Positions 36,691-48,693 of a DNA stretch of 64,000 bases are shown piece after piece. The DNA is from Trissonchulus latispiculum (lineage: Eukaryota; Nematoda; Enoplea; Enoplida; Ironidae). How positions within the stretch are numbered: the first letter of the stretch is position 1; every line of letters begins with the position of its first letter. Where the stretch lies: the NCBI GenBank assembly GCA_030248195.1, contig JASAND010005702.1, positions 1 through 64,000 on the forward strand, in the 5' to 3' direction. Both the position numbers and the translations under genes were made by a program. The notes beneath the pieces were generated by a model. The model searched no databases and was not told the DNA's origin. It worked only from the letters and a program-made list of their open reading frames with translations.

Positions 36691-37089
36691 ATGTCACATA
36701 GGCATGAAAAGAAAATTTTCGTTATGAAACGAAGAATGGAGAGAAAAGTTTGTAGGAATATCTTTTCTTTACTATGCTGAGATAAATAGGCGAGAAAGAT
36801 TTCCGACAGATTACTAAAAGAAAAAGTTGAAATCGTACTTTTTCAGGCAATTACTTAATTAGGGATTTAATTAATAAAACACTAATTAGGCGGTAAACTA
36901 ACTAGTTAAATACGTAGGCACTAGGTAAAGTTACTAATGTAATAAGACTATGTTACTATTATAGTACTAAGTTCCAAACATAAGCTTATAATGCTGAGTC
37001 ACAAATATAAGCTAATGTTCAAACTAAAGGGAAAAATTTGCCAACAATGACGTTGAAAGACATCTGCCTCCATTATTAATGACTTTACC

Positions 37090-37860
37090 TGTATGATTAA
37101 TGACCCAAAATGAATCCAAAGATACACCGGCTTGATGACCATAGCTGGGGCCCCCAAATTAAATCCAAGACTTAATGACTTTATTGCGCACCCTGCTGTG
37201 CCGATTCCAATTTGAAGTCTCATAGAGAGGTCAAATGGTGGTCAACTCTAATATAGTTTAATTACGGTGCAAATAGAGGGGGTCCCATCAGTGAATATAA
37301 AGATTACAAATTGTAATGTTGTAAAACAAGTGACTTTCAACTAAAGTGCAAAGTTAACTGTTAGAACATGAAAGCACTAGTTAATGCAAATAAAAATTAT
37401 TTCCTTGGATTTCTATTCAGTGGTGCGTCAAACGCAATTGTTACGAGCAATTATAAGATAAGATGAATTTGTTGAAATTTCTCAGATTTTGAATCACTTG
37501 ACTCTTTGGCAATAACTTTAGCACATGACAATAGAGATAATTCTATAGAAATTTAAAAATAAAAAATAGTTTATATTAATCAATACTTTAAAGTTCAGTA
37601 TAAGCTTTCACTTTTCAAGTTTTATCAGTTAAAGTTTCAGTTTAGATGAAAACTTGTTGTGCAACATTACTATTTGTGGTGGGGGCCCTCTATTTCCACT
37701 TCAAACTGCATTAAAGTTGACTACAATTTGACCTCTCTATTAGACTTCAAATTGGAAACGGCACAGCAGGGTGCGCTATAAAATCATTAAGACTTGGATT
37801 TAATTTGGGGGCCCCAGCTATGGTCATCAAGCCGATACACCTGTACAAAGAGGTCCCATT
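37090..37860. mobile_element. Fold-back element with arms of about 160 bp
   Basis: 37120-37290 and 37684-37838 are inverted copies. Examples are GGCTTGATGACCATAGCTGGGG and its complement, and AAATAGAGGGGGTCCC against GGGGGCCCTCTATTT. The centre is about 390 bp, AT-rich and non-coding. This is consistent with a non-autonomous TIR element. Confidence 0.65.
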
Positions 37861-39400
37861 TGCCCTCTCCTATACTACTCAAACATGTAAATAGTTAGAC
37901 TCAGCTATACTGACTCGAATACTGACCGCGGTGCGAACAGGCGAGATAGGTGTTGGCCGCCTGTGCGAACTTTCGGACTAAACTACCCGACGTGATTCTA
38001 TCCACCGTGTCTACTCACTTGTCTACCCAATCCGTGATTCTATATTCATTATATCTAAATACCTTCAAAGACGTTCTAAGTAATGCAAATTACTTAGAAT
38101 GAGCAACTGTGATATTTTCTAGAAGCCTACATGTCAGTTCCCTTTGGAATCTAGCAAACGATAAAAAGTTAAGGCCAGTACAACTGTTGCACTCTTTCAA
38201 GAAAAGTATTTTGGTCCAAAGTTTCAGAGCTTGGAATAGCCTCTTGAGCTGCCTGAAGCATCAGGGCCAATTTCTAGAGACTTAAATAATCGCAGGCACA
38301 ATAAAATACTGGAGCAGCTCCAGATTAAAGCTAACGTTCACTTAGCAGCACAATTCTCGCAATCAGCTTGCCCGTTTCCGCTGGACAAGAATTGAATCAT
38401 TTCTAGAGCTATAAGTCAGACCTGCTTAAGGCTCTAGTCGAATGGACTCCTGTAGCTGTGAGATTCAAAGGCCGCCTTTATGTCTGCCTGGCTTCTTCTG
38501 GCGCGTGTAGGAGGAACTGCAGTGGCGGCAGGTCCTCTCGACCGGGATTGTGCGCCTCCTGTTTTAGCCATTTCTGCAGGGCTTGGTATCTCTATGACTG
38601 TCGGGCTGATTGGCCTGGTTTTGTTGTTGATTAGTTCCCAGTCCAGTTCGTCTATGTGTGCCTTAGCATTGACTGTTAAAGGCCATTCTTCCTGTCGCGG
38701 CAACCCAGCGGAGTTTTAAATTCGGGTGCTGGTTGCTGAAATTTGGCTATTGGGGTTGGAAGTGCTGGTTCGAATGCCGTTCAGTCCCTCCCCTTGCGCA
38801 TTTGCAGACGCTTTACCTCAGTCCTGTAAGTTTTCTTGTTTGTGCATGGTTATTGTTTAAGGTCTAGTGGATTTTGGTTGCTACTTTTTCGCCAACTGTG
38901 GCAATAATATATCTCATATACACCGTTATGATGCGTATGATGCGCGCCTACCGTTCATGTATTTGCACATGCATCAATGCATACTTATTAGTATTTACCT
39001 TCCAGCTGTGTGAAAACATTACACTTTTCACTTACTGCAGATGAATTTTTTATACAATACTGATAGTATGGCAAAAAGTTAAACTAGTCAAACTTAAAGT
39101 TAAACTTGACAGTAAAGCTTTTGACTTCGCGACACAGTTAGAATTGCGTTTTACTACAGAACTTTAACACTTGTGCAGTTTTCTTTCGACAGTTCTGTTT
39201 GCTTATCCACTTTGGCACAGTTTCTTACTATGAACCTGCTTTCAATTGAAGACTTAAAGGATAGTATTTTAAAAGGTGAATTGATTGTTTCTGTATTTGA
39301 TGTTTTCTTTGTGAGTATTGATGAGCTTTTATCTCCAATCAAAATAACTCTAATTTGACAGCCGGATAAAGGGTGAGACGACAGCGTTTATTTGTAACCA
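37861..39400. other. No confident gene; possible coding remnant on the minus strand
   Basis: A minus-strand frame at 38434-38703 encodes a polar peptide (IDELDWELINNKTRPISP..) in locally GC-richer DNA. It is the only candidate for an old coding piece; I do not recognise it. A plus-strand peptide near 38230 (VQSFRAWNSLL) resembles the end of some LINE reverse transcriptases but is too short to call. Confidence 0.25.
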
Positions 39401-41531
39401 GGGGGCAGCTTCATAAAAGTTTTTTTAATACTTGACTCGACAACTAGACTCTGCTAGTTGTCAAGTTAGGTAGCAAATGTGTTTCATAAAAGCTTTGCAG
39501 TCGAGCTTGTACTCGCACTGGAGCTGCTAGTCTTATAACCAAGAGTACATAATACATAATACATAATACATATGACAAGCGTCATACGCTATGTATTCAG
39601 CTCGCTACATCTGATGTTATCAGCAGCTGAGCCATGCCCTGCGCGCTAACGGCCCTCACAATTGCGTATCTAGTGGATAAGTATACTTTATAGCACGGCT
39701 CTGCGTGCATTCAGAGATATATACGCACCACCGTGCGGGAAGCCCAAGTGTGTGGCACGAGTGCGCGAAGTGCATGAGTGCCACGCACGAAGGCTTCCTC
39801 GTGCGACGATGCATATATCTCTGAATGCAAGCAATGTCCTGTTGTAAAGTACTTATACAACGAAACAAGCTACAAATGAAGCTTTCCACTAAACTAATAA
39901 AATTGGATTCAGTGATGCTGCAGCTGAGACACAAGTTCAAGCAATTTTCCAGGTCATCTGACAGTAAATTTGTCGCGGCTGGGAGGCCTTTTTTGGTGTG
40001 CAGCTGAGCTGTCTGTACACACTGCTGCGCTATGCAAGTAACTGTATGGCGCAGCAAAAGTTTAGGTCCTGGCTCCCAACGTGCACCGTGCGGATAATTA
40101 AATTATCCGCACGGTGCACGATACTGAAGAGCAACAAAGCTCTCTGCAGCGTGCACTCAGCTATATATACGCACGCAATTAACATAGGAAAAGGGGAGTG
40201 AGTTGTATAAGTAATACTTTATAGCACACCTTAGCGTGCATTCACTGATTTATACGCACGCCGTGTGGGAAGCCTGAGTGTGGGGCACGAGTACGCGAAG
40301 CGCACGAGTGCCACGCACGAGGGCTTCCCATGTGACGTGCGCAGTAAAAATTAGTGAACAGCGCTAAGGTGTGTTGTAAAGTACTTATACAACGATTTAA
40401 CTCATCTCCCAATTGATGAAACCTTACTTCATTTATGTTGCAGCTGACAGATATTGCTAGACAAATTCTTATGTAGAGCTTGGCAGCATTCTCATTGCTT
40501 GCCATGGCTGGGAGGCTTATTTTTGGTGTGTGCAGCAGAGTTGTATAGGCTAGAGCTCTGTTGTACACACTGTTGAAGCATGCAGGAATATGTATGCTTC
40601 AGCAACTTTAGGTTAGTGGGATAGGCCTCCCCAGAGGGCAGCGCGTGCGTATAACTAAGATATTGCACGTTGCACTGTGCATTATCTGATTTAAATGCAC
40701 AGTCTTTACACAGTAAAAGTGCGAAAGAGTTGTGATGGTGGGAGTACATAGTGTAAGAGAAGAAAAGGCCATATAAATATTTTTTTGCTACATCCTCTGC
40801 ACGCTATCGGTTGCCTCCCCATAAGTTACCGTCTAGGTTGGCCCGCTATGTTTACACGCAACAGATGCACATTGAACCAACTGACTAGTTGCGTTTTCGA
40901 GCCTGAGCGTGTAAGCAGATAGCGTTCAGGCACTCGCTTTGGATAAGGGGTCTGATTTCGGATAAGCCGATAGGGTGCAGAGGATGTAGCGAGCTGATAA
41001 GGCTAGAAAGAAATTGACGCTTGTCATACCTCTCTTATGTATTAGGTTACTCTTTGATATAATCAAGCTGCCCAAGTCAGCACCTATATTTCATAAAACT
41101 TCGGCTATTGCTTGTTATTCCGCTAGTAGCAGCTGGCGAGTTTTCTAGACAATTTTGGGCAGATGTTATTTAGAAAAATCTGCTATAATTTTTGCGATTT
41201 TAAAACTTTTGTTTGGAAATTTTCTTACAACGTGACGGGAATTATGTTCTTCGTGATGCTCTATACTTTTAAATGGTTTCCTTTTGAGAAAGAAAAGTTA
41301 AGAATTTTTAAAAATTACCATCATTCTGGGTTCAACTTTTTCTAGCATGCTTTCAACTCGCACTAGCACTGATAGTTGTAGTAGCAGCAGCAGAATCGTA
41401 GCTAAATTTTGTCGAGTTCTCTAACAATTTTGCGAAAACACAGGAAAATTTGAACGTTAGTTTTGGAGCTTTCAGAAAATTAGCGCGCGTTAGTACTCGC
41501 CTGCGAGCAGAATTTTTATGAAACTGCCCCC
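39401..41531. mobile_element. 2.13-kb non-autonomous TIR element
   Basis: The ends are 18-bp inverted repeats, GGGGGCAGCTTCATAAAA at 39401-39418 and its one-mismatch complement at 41514-41531. Inside are two tandem copies, about 540 bp apart (from 39690 and 40230), of a unit with a strong hairpin (CACGAG..GCGAAG..CGAGTGCCACGCACGA). Each ends in GTTGTAAAGTACTTATACAACGA. A 39-bp perfect palindrome (40081-40119) and a nested MITE also lie inside. There is no transposase. Minus-strand frames at 39656-40057 and 40242-40568 are products of the repeat. No target duplication is evident. Confidence 0.65.
40787..40990. mobile_element. 204-bp MITE nested in the 2.13-kb element
   Basis: The terminal inverted repeats begin GCTACATCCTCTGCAC and continue through CTATCGG, 24 bp in all with a single mismatch. 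There is no coding capacity. Confidence 0.75.
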
Positions 41532-42060
41532 AGGCTTTTTTGCGTCCGGATGTCGGTCTCGACGCAAAGTATATTATCCGAACCTAATGAATCTTTAACG
41601 GGGCTTTGGCTAGAAGCAACATTATTTCGGCGGAAAACTTACTTTGGTATAAGTTTCAACTTTAAATGCTTCCAGCACCAATTCGGTATTTTCTAAAATT
41701 TTTTCGGTTTCTGGGGCTCGGCCCCGACACCTGGGACCGATAAAGCTAACGCGGGTTTATTTTTGCTATCTTCAACACGTGAAATAAACCGGAGCTTCGG
41801 CTTTGATAACATCGATCCCTCGTGTTTATCGCACTTTGTCATGGAATGCCAAGGTGCAAGGACATGTCTCAGTCTGGTTTGTTGAGTTGTTATCCACCCT
41901 GTATCCATATCAGATCTTTTTGAACTCGTAAATTTCATATCAACAAGTAGAGCTTGACTATGTGAATAATCGTGAACATTAATGCTGTTCTCATTCAACA
42001 GCCCAGGCAGGATCAGAAGTGGTAGAACCACGAAATTAACAAAATTTGTGACTGAACACA
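41531..42060. mobile_element. Diverged fragment of the hAT-like element at 49-50 kb
   Basis: It starts CAGGCTTTTTTGCGTCC, like CAGGGTTTTTTTTGCGTCC at 49242. It then shares GACGCAAAGT, TTTAACGGG, CAACATTATTT, AACTTTAAATG.TTCCAG and TTTCTGGGG.CTCGGCCCC. The right end was not found, so the copy is truncated. The minus-strand frame at 41693-42061 is probably incidental. Confidence 0.5.
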
Positions 42061-42529
42061 ATATCCAAATTATTTGATTTCTCTAGGGTGGTTTTTTGCA
42101 AAATGATACACAAACGGCAATTTTTGAATTAATGCAAAACTACCAGTTTCAACCACAAATAGTCTGTCATGCATACAATTTACAATGAATTTAGATTTAT
42201 TCAATCGTAAACCGATTTATTCAATCGTAGTTCATGGTATTTACAAATGCTTCACCGGTTTTGCCCTCGAACTGCATTACAATAGTTTATGCATTACGAT
42301 ACTAGACATTATGCATACATGTCTTCTGCGGTTATTGATACCGACTTTATTCAGAATTCAAGAATTTGCAGTTACGTTATGTTATGGTTAATATTTAACC
42401 TTCCAACAAGAATATAAGTAATACGACATAGCAGCGTAATGAGTGGAACAGCACAAGAAGTGGCAGTCGAAATAGAGCTATTATGAATTTCTGCAAAGTA
42501 GGGGGCTAGTAAAAGGTCAGGTTATGCCG

Positions 42530-42960
42530 AACATCGACTGATATTACTCGCCCCCATGATTACTTCTAAAATTAATGGTAGCGAGACGGATTTTAAATTC
42601 AGATAAAGTTTTAGCTAATGCAATATTGTCAGGCAAACTATTCCAAAATTTTATGATCCTTTCACTGAAGAAATGTTTTTGAATATCAATCCCATTCTAG
42701 TTAGTTGTCAGATTCAAACTGTCTCCACTATTAACTCAGTACTGTTAAGTCTGAAAAGCAACATACAGTCCAAATCAATTAAGCCGTATCAATTTTTATA
42801 AACCATTATTGGGTCCCGACGTAGACGTCTTGCCTCTATAGTTTCCAAATTTAAATGTACTCAAACGTTCTTGGCAACAAAATTGCGAGTATATTCGAAT
42901 ACCTTTAAACTATTTCCATAACTCTCACATCCTTAATGAGGGCCAGTATAAAAAGCGTAC
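42530..42960 (-). pseudogene. Decayed CR1/Jockey-like LINE reverse transcriptase C-terminus
   Basis: On the minus strand, frame-broken peptides follow the pattern that ends many CR1/Jockey-group ORF2 proteins. TIEARRLRRDPIMVYK is followed by YGLIDLD, then FKNIFSVKGS, F.I.CLTI, LKLYLNLKSV. Several stops interrupt it. No other LINE domain is attached. Confidence 0.5.
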
Positions 42961-43460
42961 GCGCACGTAGACGAAAGGTATAATTTGAGAACGCTGACGC
43001 GGACGCGTGGTTTTAAACCAGGACGCGGAGTTCTATGATTTTATTGACAAACACAAACACTCAAAGAATACATACTTCGCATAACTTACGGTCTCACAAC
43101 ATAATTTACATATTATGAAATCATTTCAATTACAATCCTTGCAGTCGTAGGTTATTGCCAACATACATTCATATATACAATGGTTACAATATACAGGTTG
43201 TCTGCACAATATGGATTTGCCTTTATTATTTACTGACATTGACAACAACAATTTTACGAACAGGTTGGTCTGTACATTGTTTGGTGCTATTCAATCGACG
43301 GCAAAGTTTTTCTCTGCCATTTTATTAGTTCATGCCAGATATTGCATACACTCTTTTATTGCCCTAACTAGCTGAATTCCAATGGGGCATTGTACCGCTA
43401 ATGTTTAATGTTCAGATTTCTAGGTCGAGAATTCTTTCAATTCCAGAAGTCCATGTTCGC

Positions 43461-46400
43461 TCATCTCGAATATTCCAAATTCACTGCAAAATTTTCTTGT
43501 GCATACACATTCGCGTTTCGTGCAATCCGTCCCAGAGACCTGACAAAAATGTCCCAAATATCTACTATTCTTTGAAAATTTCTGTACGTAACTCGAGAAT
43601 ACCTAATTGCCCATTGAGCCTGCTGAATTAGTATGTTCAGATTTGTAAGTAATTTTGGATTTCTTCTGACGACGATGCCCAAAAGCTTTTCGTGAGTTGT
43701 CAGGTCTCTATTAACGAATTGCTGCGAAGGCGCCGATACAACTTTAATTAAGTTATTAACTTTGTTCCAAAAAGGTCGAACTCTAGAACATTGAGCGATT
43801 GCGTGCACTAGATCTTCTGATATGGAAATTTGAAAAGTTTGAGCGCAGAAATCACAATTTTCCGACGGATTTAATCTCATCTGACATCCTCTTTTATTGG
43901 TAACTAAAACATTGTGAACGATTTTCAAATGATCGTCTAACGCGATACTTTCCACGAACTTAGTTTTCATGGACCCCCAAATGTACTCCCAGTCCGTTCT
44001 AGGAATTGCTGGGAATTTTTCTACCCAGTATTCCATTCTAGAGCGGGCTTTATGCGCAAATTTTTGTAGAATTATGGCCTCATGAAGCTGTTTAATTTTG
44101 ACACCGGACGGCGGATGCTGGGTACCGCTAATGCTAATTAAATTAGGAGTTATTTCTAAATTTAAGATTAAAGTTGCTTTTCGAATTTCCTTATAAAAAT
44201 GAGGCACTGTCGCCATATTTACAGATCTCATGTTTTGATCTTCAATTTGACTGTAGAAGTAGTCGAAAATTGGGTGCCATGCCTGAGCTGCACCCAATTT
44301 TCTTCTAATTAGAATTGCTAATCTCTGGCTCAGGATTCTGTATTCAGTGTGGGGAAATACTATTCCGCCTTTAGTCCTTGGCAAACATGCACACTCGTGA
44401 TTCAGAATAACTCTTTTTATTGGATGCCAAACGTAATTTTCCATCCTCTTTTTAAACGTCTCCAACACATCTCTGGAAGGACTGATAAACCAGGTTGTGT
44501 ACCAAAGTTCTGAAAGAGTATAGGTCATGAGGCTGTTCACTCTGGCATACGCTGAAGAGGTTACGGATGGTGTCAAAGCTTTTATAGATTCCGCAATTTC
44601 ATCAAATTTTTCCGTAGTTTTCATGTTTTGAATCCCATTCTCAGTTAGATAAATTCCAAAAACTTTGACTTCTGTTTTCAAATATGGTAAAGTTCAGGTG
44701 GAACGTCTTCTCGTCTAACTCCACTACAAAGAAGAAGGGCTGTTTTCTCAATTTTCAGTTTTCCTCCAGAGATGTGTTCAAATTCTTCGTACTTTTGAAA
44801 AACTTTTGTCACTGATTGGAAGTCGCGCAAAGTAAAATTTGTGTCATCTGCGTAGGCTGTAATTTTGTTTTCTCTTCCTAAAACCGGTATTCCTCGCACC
44901 GAGCCGCTTCTGCGAATGTGGTTTAAGAAAGTGCATAGAACATACAAAAGTGGCGACAAAGGGCATCCTTGTCTGATGCCCCTTTCTAATTTGAACGGCA
45001 GAGACATGTAACCGTTGATCAATAGTGAACTTTGAACAAAACCTTTTTTATAGATTGCGCCAATCCAGCGTCTTATTTTAGGACCAAACCCAAATCGCTG
45101 AAGCACCATTTTGAGAAAATCCCACTCGACTAAGTCGAAAGCTGACATTTGATCGACCGAAAGGAAAATGCAAGGCTTGTGTTTATGCCTTGCGTAGTCT
45201 AAAGTTCCTAATAAGCTCAAAATTCCATCTCTGATGTCTCTGCCGTTCACAGCGCAAGTTTGATCCTGGTTTATCAAAAATGGCATTGCTACTGACATCC
45301 GATTAGTTAGAACTTTAGCAAAAATTTTGTAGTCTACGTTTAACATGCTGAGGGGGCGCCAGTTTTTCCTATCTGCTTTATCACCTTTACCTTTGTACAA
45401 AAGAGAAATAATACCCATGTACATGTCTTCTGGCAAAATTCCGGTTTGTAAAATAGAATTAAAAATTTTTGCTAACCATGGCGCAAAGAGTTCGATACAA
45501 GAAAGATAGAATTCAATAGAAAGTCCGTCTTTCCCGGGGACTTTCTTTAGAGCAAACTGCCTAATCGCCTTTTCTACTTCTTCGGTTGTAATTTCTGCAT
45601 CTAGCTCTTGCATCAAATCGTCTGGTATACTAGCATATGTTCTTTCTAAAAAAGCAGCTGTCTTTGCTGGATCAATTCCAGAACTGCAGAATAAATTTTG
45701 GTACTGTTCTCTCATTTCTGTTAAAATTTTGAGATTGCCGAACACTTCAGTTCCTGAATCTGTTTTTAGTGAATATACATAACGCTTTTCGCCTTCCTTT
45801 TTTCCATCTTTTTGGCTTTCACTATAGAGATAGTATCTAAAAGTTTCTCCGATTTGTGGGCACGCGCCAAAGTTTGTTCAATTTCTGCCGACTCAATTTT
45901 CCTCAAACTTGCCTTCAAACTTTTTTGCATCACAGAGTCATTTTGGGATTGCGCTTCTTTGAGTTGATTTTCAAGGCTTTGCTTTTGGCTGTGTTTTCTT
46001 TGAGCGATAATTCTGCTATGAAATTTAAATAAATTCCTGGCTTCGGATTTAAACCAAAGCCAATTTTTGAGAATGTCCGCATTTGTTTCCGACTGAGTGA
46101 AACGATGTTGTGCGTCAAAACGTAAAGTTGCGTAGTCTTCTGAAAAGAAAAAATCCGAAAAGACGGTCGTATTCATTTTCCAATTCCGCGACGCTGAAAA
46201 AGTAGATTGTCCACAAACTTGACAGTCACTAGACTGTGATCTGAAAAACTTACAGGATTGTAGGTAACAGAAATGAAGGCTCCCAAGTGCCTTTCTGCTA
46301 CATAAATGCGATCTAATCGACTCCTGCAATTTCGATTTACGCTTTTGCAACTGAACTCTTTTTTGTCCGGATACTTTTCTCTGAAAACATCAACAAATTT

Positions 46401-46988
46401 GTATCTCTCTTCTAGCGTTTTGAACTCATCTTTGCCCTTCATAGTGGAGTTTAACACACCTTGATCAACAACAGGTGAATCTCTGTCGAGTTGTACGTCA
46501 GAAACAAAATTAAAGTCTCCACCCATTAATAAAACAGCGTCATCACAAACTCTGGCTTTTAAAATTTCCAATAAAGATTTGAAAAACTGTGGTCTTTTAT
46601 TGCACGTTGTTGGTGCGTAGATATTAATTAAAAAAGCAATCCTCCCACCAATTTTGGCTTTAACAAACAAGATTCTTCCTCCCTCTTCATAAATTAATTC
46701 AAATGACCCCGCAAGTGTACGACTTATCAAAACACAGACTCCTCCACCCTGCTTAGCATTAAAATACGAATGGTACGTTCGAAATTGAGGGCTCATAACT
46801 TTTTCAAAACGTTGGTCTGATTTCATAAAATTTGTTTCTTGAATGTAGACTATATCCGCCGTTTTTAAGTTAATAAAAAGCTGATCGACTTTTTTGGAGT
46901 ATCTCTTCAGACCATTTGCATTAATGCTAAGAAGGGTGAGAGGAGCCATAATTGTTAACATAAGTGCTACCAACCAAAGTTCCTTCAT
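43461..46988 (-). pseudogene. LINE ORF2: APE endonuclease and reverse transcriptase, three frame breaks
   Basis: The endonuclease (46988-46173) is intact by motif: SINANGL, QETNF, GGDFNF, RLDRIYV and SDHSLV, in the order expected for APE-type nucleases that nick the target. The frame breaks near 46175 and a linker rich in Lys/Gln follows to 45766. After a second break the reverse transcriptase (45745-44678) has motif A SVDQMSAFD, IRQGCPLSP and the catalytic AYADDTNF. A third break near 44690 leads to the C-terminal region (44681-43461) with a CDFC..H.....C type motif. ORF2 starts at ATG 46988-46986, whose last two bases belong to the TGA stop of ORF1 (ATGA). This suggests translation by termination and reinitiation. 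Confidence 0.85.
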
Positions 46989-48606
46989 TTGGATCGTTTG
47001 TCTGCCGCATCTTCACTGGGAGTTCTGGGACGCTTTGGGTTCTTCGCCTCGGTTCGGATGTGGTCTTCGTACTCCTTCTGGAATTCCGGCACCCGCAGCA
47101 TCTTTATCCGTAGCATCGTCAGCATATCACCCAGAATGTTCTTGCCTCTCCAGTTCTGGTGGTTGAAAATCTGAGGATCCGTATAGGCAATCCCTGCTCC
47201 CCAAAATTCGTCATTTGGGTTCCCCTCCACCAATCTATGGCCATTAGTGGTCAGAAGGGCTAGCCGGGCAAGTGGGTTTTGATTGAACTTGGCCGATATC
47301 CCTTGCCACATCGCCTCGAATTCCCCCTGCGCCTCCACTCACCTATCCTTTCCGGTTTCTCCTCCACCTTCCCGCCCAAGGATTTGGCACCTTTGGGGAG
47401 CGGGCTGTCCAAAATCTTGGAAGCCGTTCGCTCGTCGCCCATGAATTTGGCCTTGGACCAGAAATAGTAGTGCTCTGTTGAGAGATATTCGAGTCCGTCC
47501 AAAGTAAAAGGCGCAATATGATGATTGCTGTAGGGAAACTTGTGAGTGAAAAAGGGGATCATTTTCTCTTTATAGGTGTCCCCATAGATTGCCCGTTTAG
47601 AATTCATCAGGGCCACCCAGTTCACCTGTTTCCCCTGCAGGAGCACTGACTGGTCCGCATCCTGGGCCCCCTTGTTTCCCGAGTTGGCCTCCTCACCTGG
47701 AGTTTCCCGCTCCTCTGACTCATCGACTGCCGACAAGACATCCATGAATTCCACCGAAGAGGTCCTCCTAATGGAATCAGGGCGTCCCAGGTTCTCCATC
47801 CCATCGGGCTCGGATTGGGCTTCCTCTTGGCCAACATAGGCACCTTCGGGTACGGGTTTGGCCCCTACCGTTTCCCATCTTCGCCCGGATTTGCCAACAT
47901 TGGATCCCGGTTTGACAATAGCTTCCGGATTTTCGCAGTGACTTCGGTGGTGACCTTCCCCAAAACAGCGAAGGCACCATTTCCCCCAATTTGGATACCA
48001 AATTTGTACTCGCTGAGGGGTGCCCGTCCCTTCCGGTAGGTATGAGGCATAACCCGGTATTACCTGATCCCTTCCTGTCCTTACCATCACTGATCTTCCA
48101 CCATATCTGATAGGGGTCCTCCTTCCCGTTGCCGTCTTATAATAGGTCCACCTGTAGGGCCCAGCCACCTCCAACCCAAGGTCCCGGAGCCAGCAACTGA
48201 CGTGGGCCTCAGTGTCCGTGATGGGGATATCATAGAGATAGACAGCCCGTATCTGTAGGCGCCTACGCTCCTCTTCCCGGGGAATTTCCATCGGGGCCAG
48301 GATCTGTCCCATTTTGATACCAGAATCCGCCATTCTATCCCTCAGTTGTTTAGATGTGAAAATCAACTTTAAATGGAATTTGCCTGCTTTTCTCACATAT
48401 TGAGGAAGGCAACCTTCCTCATTGACCTCCATCAAAAGCTCAACCAATTGTGCAACAGACTTTTCCGAGTATTCGTTCGGAATGCTCAGATAACCTGTTT
48501 TTTCTAATAAGTCCATTTTCAGATTTTCATTTTGGACCGTGTCCTGACTTAGTTGACCATCTTCGATGTTATTCTCATCTCCCATGTTGGAAGCCCAATC
48601 GGGCAC
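46985..48606 (-). pseudogene. LINE ORF1: RNA-binding region, CCHC knuckle and NADAR domain, one frame break
   Basis: The first frame runs from 48606 (GTG; the first ATG is eight codons on) to 47260. Residues about 36-205 resemble the RRM-like region of Tx1-type ORF1 proteins. A CCHC knuckle, CLRCFGEGHHRSHC, is at residues 211-224, followed by an acidic linker. From residue 349 a NADAR (YbiA/DUF1768) domain begins: IPFFTHKFPYSN, LDGLEYLSTEHYYFWSKAKF, GAKSLGGKV. Its second half continues in another frame from 47338 to 46985: ISAKFNQNPLARLALLTTNG, LVEGNPNDEFWGAGI, WRGKNILGDMLTMLR. The break is at about 47338-47345 and fits loss of one base. Conserved positions (EHYY, DEFWG.G, GKN.LG..L..LR) are kept. 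NADAR domains act on ADP-ribose-linked substrates. Confidence 0.8.
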
Positions 48607-48667
48607 TTTTCAGATTGTCTTTGTCTCCCTAAATCTAGGGAGACTCCGACCCAAAGAAAAAGGAGTT

Positions 48668-48693
48668 GTTGTAACCCAAATCTGGGTTACAAC
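48668..48693. other. Perfect hairpin in the LINE 5' region
   Basis: An 11-bp perfect stem (GTTGTAACCCA and complement) with a 4-base loop AATC lies 60-90 bases upstream of ORF1. It could be part of the element's 5' UTR. Confidence 0.6.

Noticed and set aside
39656..40568. Minus-strand frames of 108-133 codons in the TIR element
   Set aside because: They fall on repeated, hairpin-forming units, resemble each other only because the DNA is duplicated, and show no domain.
41693..42061. Minus-strand 122-codon frame
   Set aside because: It lies across a fragment of the hAT-like non-coding element, and the peptide has no recognised pattern.
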